This document shows positions 62,425-64,000 of a DNA stretch of 64,000 nt, piece by piece; within the stretch, counting starts at the first letter, position 1, and every line of letters starts with the position of its first letter. Origin of the DNA: Linyphia triangularis (taxonomy: Eukaryota > Arthropoda > Arachnida > Araneae > Linyphiidae). A program made the translations under genes and the position numbers. The stretch lies in contig OZ021724.1 of NCBI GenBank assembly GCA_963978545.1, forward strand, positions 100,577,163 through 100,641,162, read 5' to 3'. Under the pieces are notes generated by a model. The model saw only the letters and a list, made by a program, of their open reading frames with translations. It searched no databases and was not told where the DNA came from.

Positions 62425-63089
62425 TAGATTGAGAGGCGACTACAATTTTTGGACCCCATCGAACATCATTCTGAATTTTTTATAGAAATTGGAGAAAAGT
62501 GAGTAGATTACGAATCCACTGGTCTGCCGTGGCAAAAATGGCCGAAACTGGTCAAAAATCGACTTTTAATAAGTTGAACTAAATCCAATTGCCAAATGCG
62601 CGATAATTTGCCAAATAATGAGCATTTTTTTTTATTTCGTAACCCTTTAATTTTCAATTAAGAATGTTGCAGACGATTCAAATATATGGCGACGGTCTAC
62701 TTGCATCTACTAAAAGGGAGCCAAGTTGGCAAAAGATATTACGTCACTTATGACGTAACTGATGTCGCCAATTTGGCTTACTTTTAAAAGATATAAGTTT
62801 TCCAAGCCAAGATCAGAAATCGTTTGCGCTTTTTCCTCATTGAAAATCAAAATGCAGGGGGTTGCCAGACGAAAAAGTTTGTTCTATTTTTGGCAAGTTA
62901 TGACATATTTGGCAATCGGATTTTAGTTCAACTCATTCCAAGTCGATTTTTGATCAGTTTCGGCCATTTTTGCCACGGCAGACCAGTGGATTCCTAATCT
63001 ACTCATTTTTTCCAATTTCTATAAAAAATTCAGAATGATGTTCGATGGGGTCCAAAAATGGGGTCCAAACTAGTAGTCCTCTCGGACTA
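62425..63089 (+). mobile_element. FB-A foldback MITE, full-length, subtype 1
   Basis: The left end is TAGATTGAGAGGCGACTAC. The right end is altered: GGGGTCCAAAAATGGGGTCC, then AAACTAGTAGTCCTCTCGG and ACTA, with a short duplication of GGGTCCAAA. Centre ATTACGTCACTTATGACGTAAC. Confidence 0.88.
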
Positions 63090-63109
63090 CTAGTATCGCT
63101 ATGCTGTAA

Positions 63110-63205
63110 TCGTTATAATTTCCTATACTCGCTGTGTTGCAAATCTTCTGGCTCAGTGCATTTGGAAACTACTTTCTGTAAAACCTTGATATTTGCTGAG
63201 TACAC
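63110..63205. mobile_element. FB-C fragment
   Basis: TCCTATACTCGCTGTGTTGC, CAGTGCATTTGGAAACTAC, TTGATATTTGCTGAGTAC. Only the left outer arm remains. Confidence 0.7.
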
Positions 63206-63672
63206 TGTTAAAAATTTTGTTCCACCTTGCACCGAAAATTGGTAAAGAGGTAGAAACATTTAAAAAAAAAAAAAATTATCAAAACTTAAAAGCAAAAATC
63301 AATAACAGACTTTCTTAAATAATAAGTTACTGGTAAATGCATTTACTTTTTTTTTTTATGTTCCTACTATATTCATTATTAAACTATTGTACTAAATACA
63401 AACCTTGCAATGTAAATGTTGTCAAATACAGCAGTACCAAATATCGATATAGCTTCTAGTGTAAACCTGCCTTAATTAAATGTAAAAGTTTTTAGATGGT
63501 TAACGCGAAAAATTTCGGCAGTCCTATCGACTTCGCATTAACGGGGTTTGACTGTACGAAATTTTATCTCCATATGAAGCAATAATGGTAGCAAGCTGTT
63601 GTCGCCATCATCAGTTAAACCAATTCGAAATTCAACTACATGACATCAATCTTAATTTCGCGATTAAGCTGA
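63206..63672. other. No gene recognised
   Basis: AT-rich, unique-looking. Confidence 0.38.
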
Positions 63673-64000
63673 TAGTCCGAGAGGCGACTGCAATTTTTGG
63701 ACACCATCGAACATCATTCTGAATTTTTTTTATAGAAATTGGAGAAAAGTGAGTAGATTACGAATCCATAGGGTCTGCCGTGGCAAAAATGGCCGAAACT
63801 GATCAAAAATCGACTTGGAATGAGTTGAACTAAAATCCGATTGCCAAATATGTCATAACTTGCCCAAAAAGAGAACAAACTTTTTCGTCTGGCAACCCCC
63901 TGCATTTTTATTTCCAATGAGGAAAAAGCGCAAACGATTTCTGATCTCTGGCTCGGAAAACTTTTACCTTTTAAAAGTAAGCAAAATTGACGACATCAGT
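63673..64000 (-). mobile_element. FB-A foldback MITE, cut by window end
   Basis: It starts TAGTCCGAGAGGCGACTGC and contains CGTCTGGCAACCCCCTGC before the centre, so it is reversed. The window ends just before the ACGTCA palindrome. Confidence 0.9.

Overview
This window looks like AT-rich, gene-poor, repeat-dominated nuclear DNA from an animal. I suspect an arthropod, possibly a chelicerate. The basis is tRNA-derived SINEs, foldback MITEs, solo LTRs beginning TGTTACGAA, Helitrons, piggyBac-like MITEs and long homopolymers. The species cannot be fixed from the sequence alone. I found no convincing protein-coding gene, no rRNA, no genuine tRNA and no CRISPR array. Nearly all open frames fall inside repeats or are chance frames.

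The dominant component is a roughly 660-bp foldback element, called FB-A here, with about 18 full or partial copies spread over the whole window. It has outer inverted arms of about 200 bp, an asymmetric inner part and a palindromic centre with TTACGTCA half-sites, and is bounded by TA. Two tRNA-derived SINE families (SINE-A, SINE-B) and short tails of a third (SINE-K) account for about 14 more insertions, many with 8-17 bp target-site duplications (TSDs). Further families are FB-C (palindromic MITE), TIR-D (335 bp, 8-bp TSDs), rep-E, rep-G, rep-H, FB-P and FB-J. There are also two piggyBac-like MITEs with TTAA ends, three other hAT-like elements, and four solo LTRs of two families (LTR-1, LTR-F).

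Layout. 0-5 kb: SINE remnants and the first FB-A copies. 5-7 kb: a three-level nest, rep-E/TIR-D interrupted by SINE-B interrupted by a hAT-like element, then a piggyBac-like MITE. 7-15 kb: FB-A, TIR-D, FB-P and rep-E copies. 15.7-17.6 kb: an LTR with a GC-richer downstream stretch, then FB-A. 20.3-22.2 kb: a satellite-like array of twelve 135-bp units, ordered as three 540-bp higher-order repeats, with a Helentron-like 3' end, inside an FB-C copy. 23.5-36 kb: solo LTRs, FB-A, FB-C, a hAT MITE, an LTR/TIR-D/SINE nest and the FB-J pair. 36.3-37 kb: a TIR element with an internal 32-bp minisatellite. 40.2-41.8 kb: a roughly 160-bp array with three-unit higher-order periodicity. 43.3-43.9 kb: a deleted Helitron that keeps a short coding remnant. 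48.8-49.6 kb: a 3-copy repeat separated by poly-A. 59.4 kb: a short candidate exon with clean splice signals. 59.9-61.5 kb: a 31-bp degenerate array and a tandem duplication split by an LTR that itself carries a SINE.

The candidate 31-nt exon at 59,448-59,478 is the only hint of a host gene. If it is real, much of the window may be intron. No undescribed multi-gene system is visible. The unusual material is structural: two ordered higher-order arrays, a minisatellite inside a TIR transposon, and several nests where the insertion order can be read from the TSDs.
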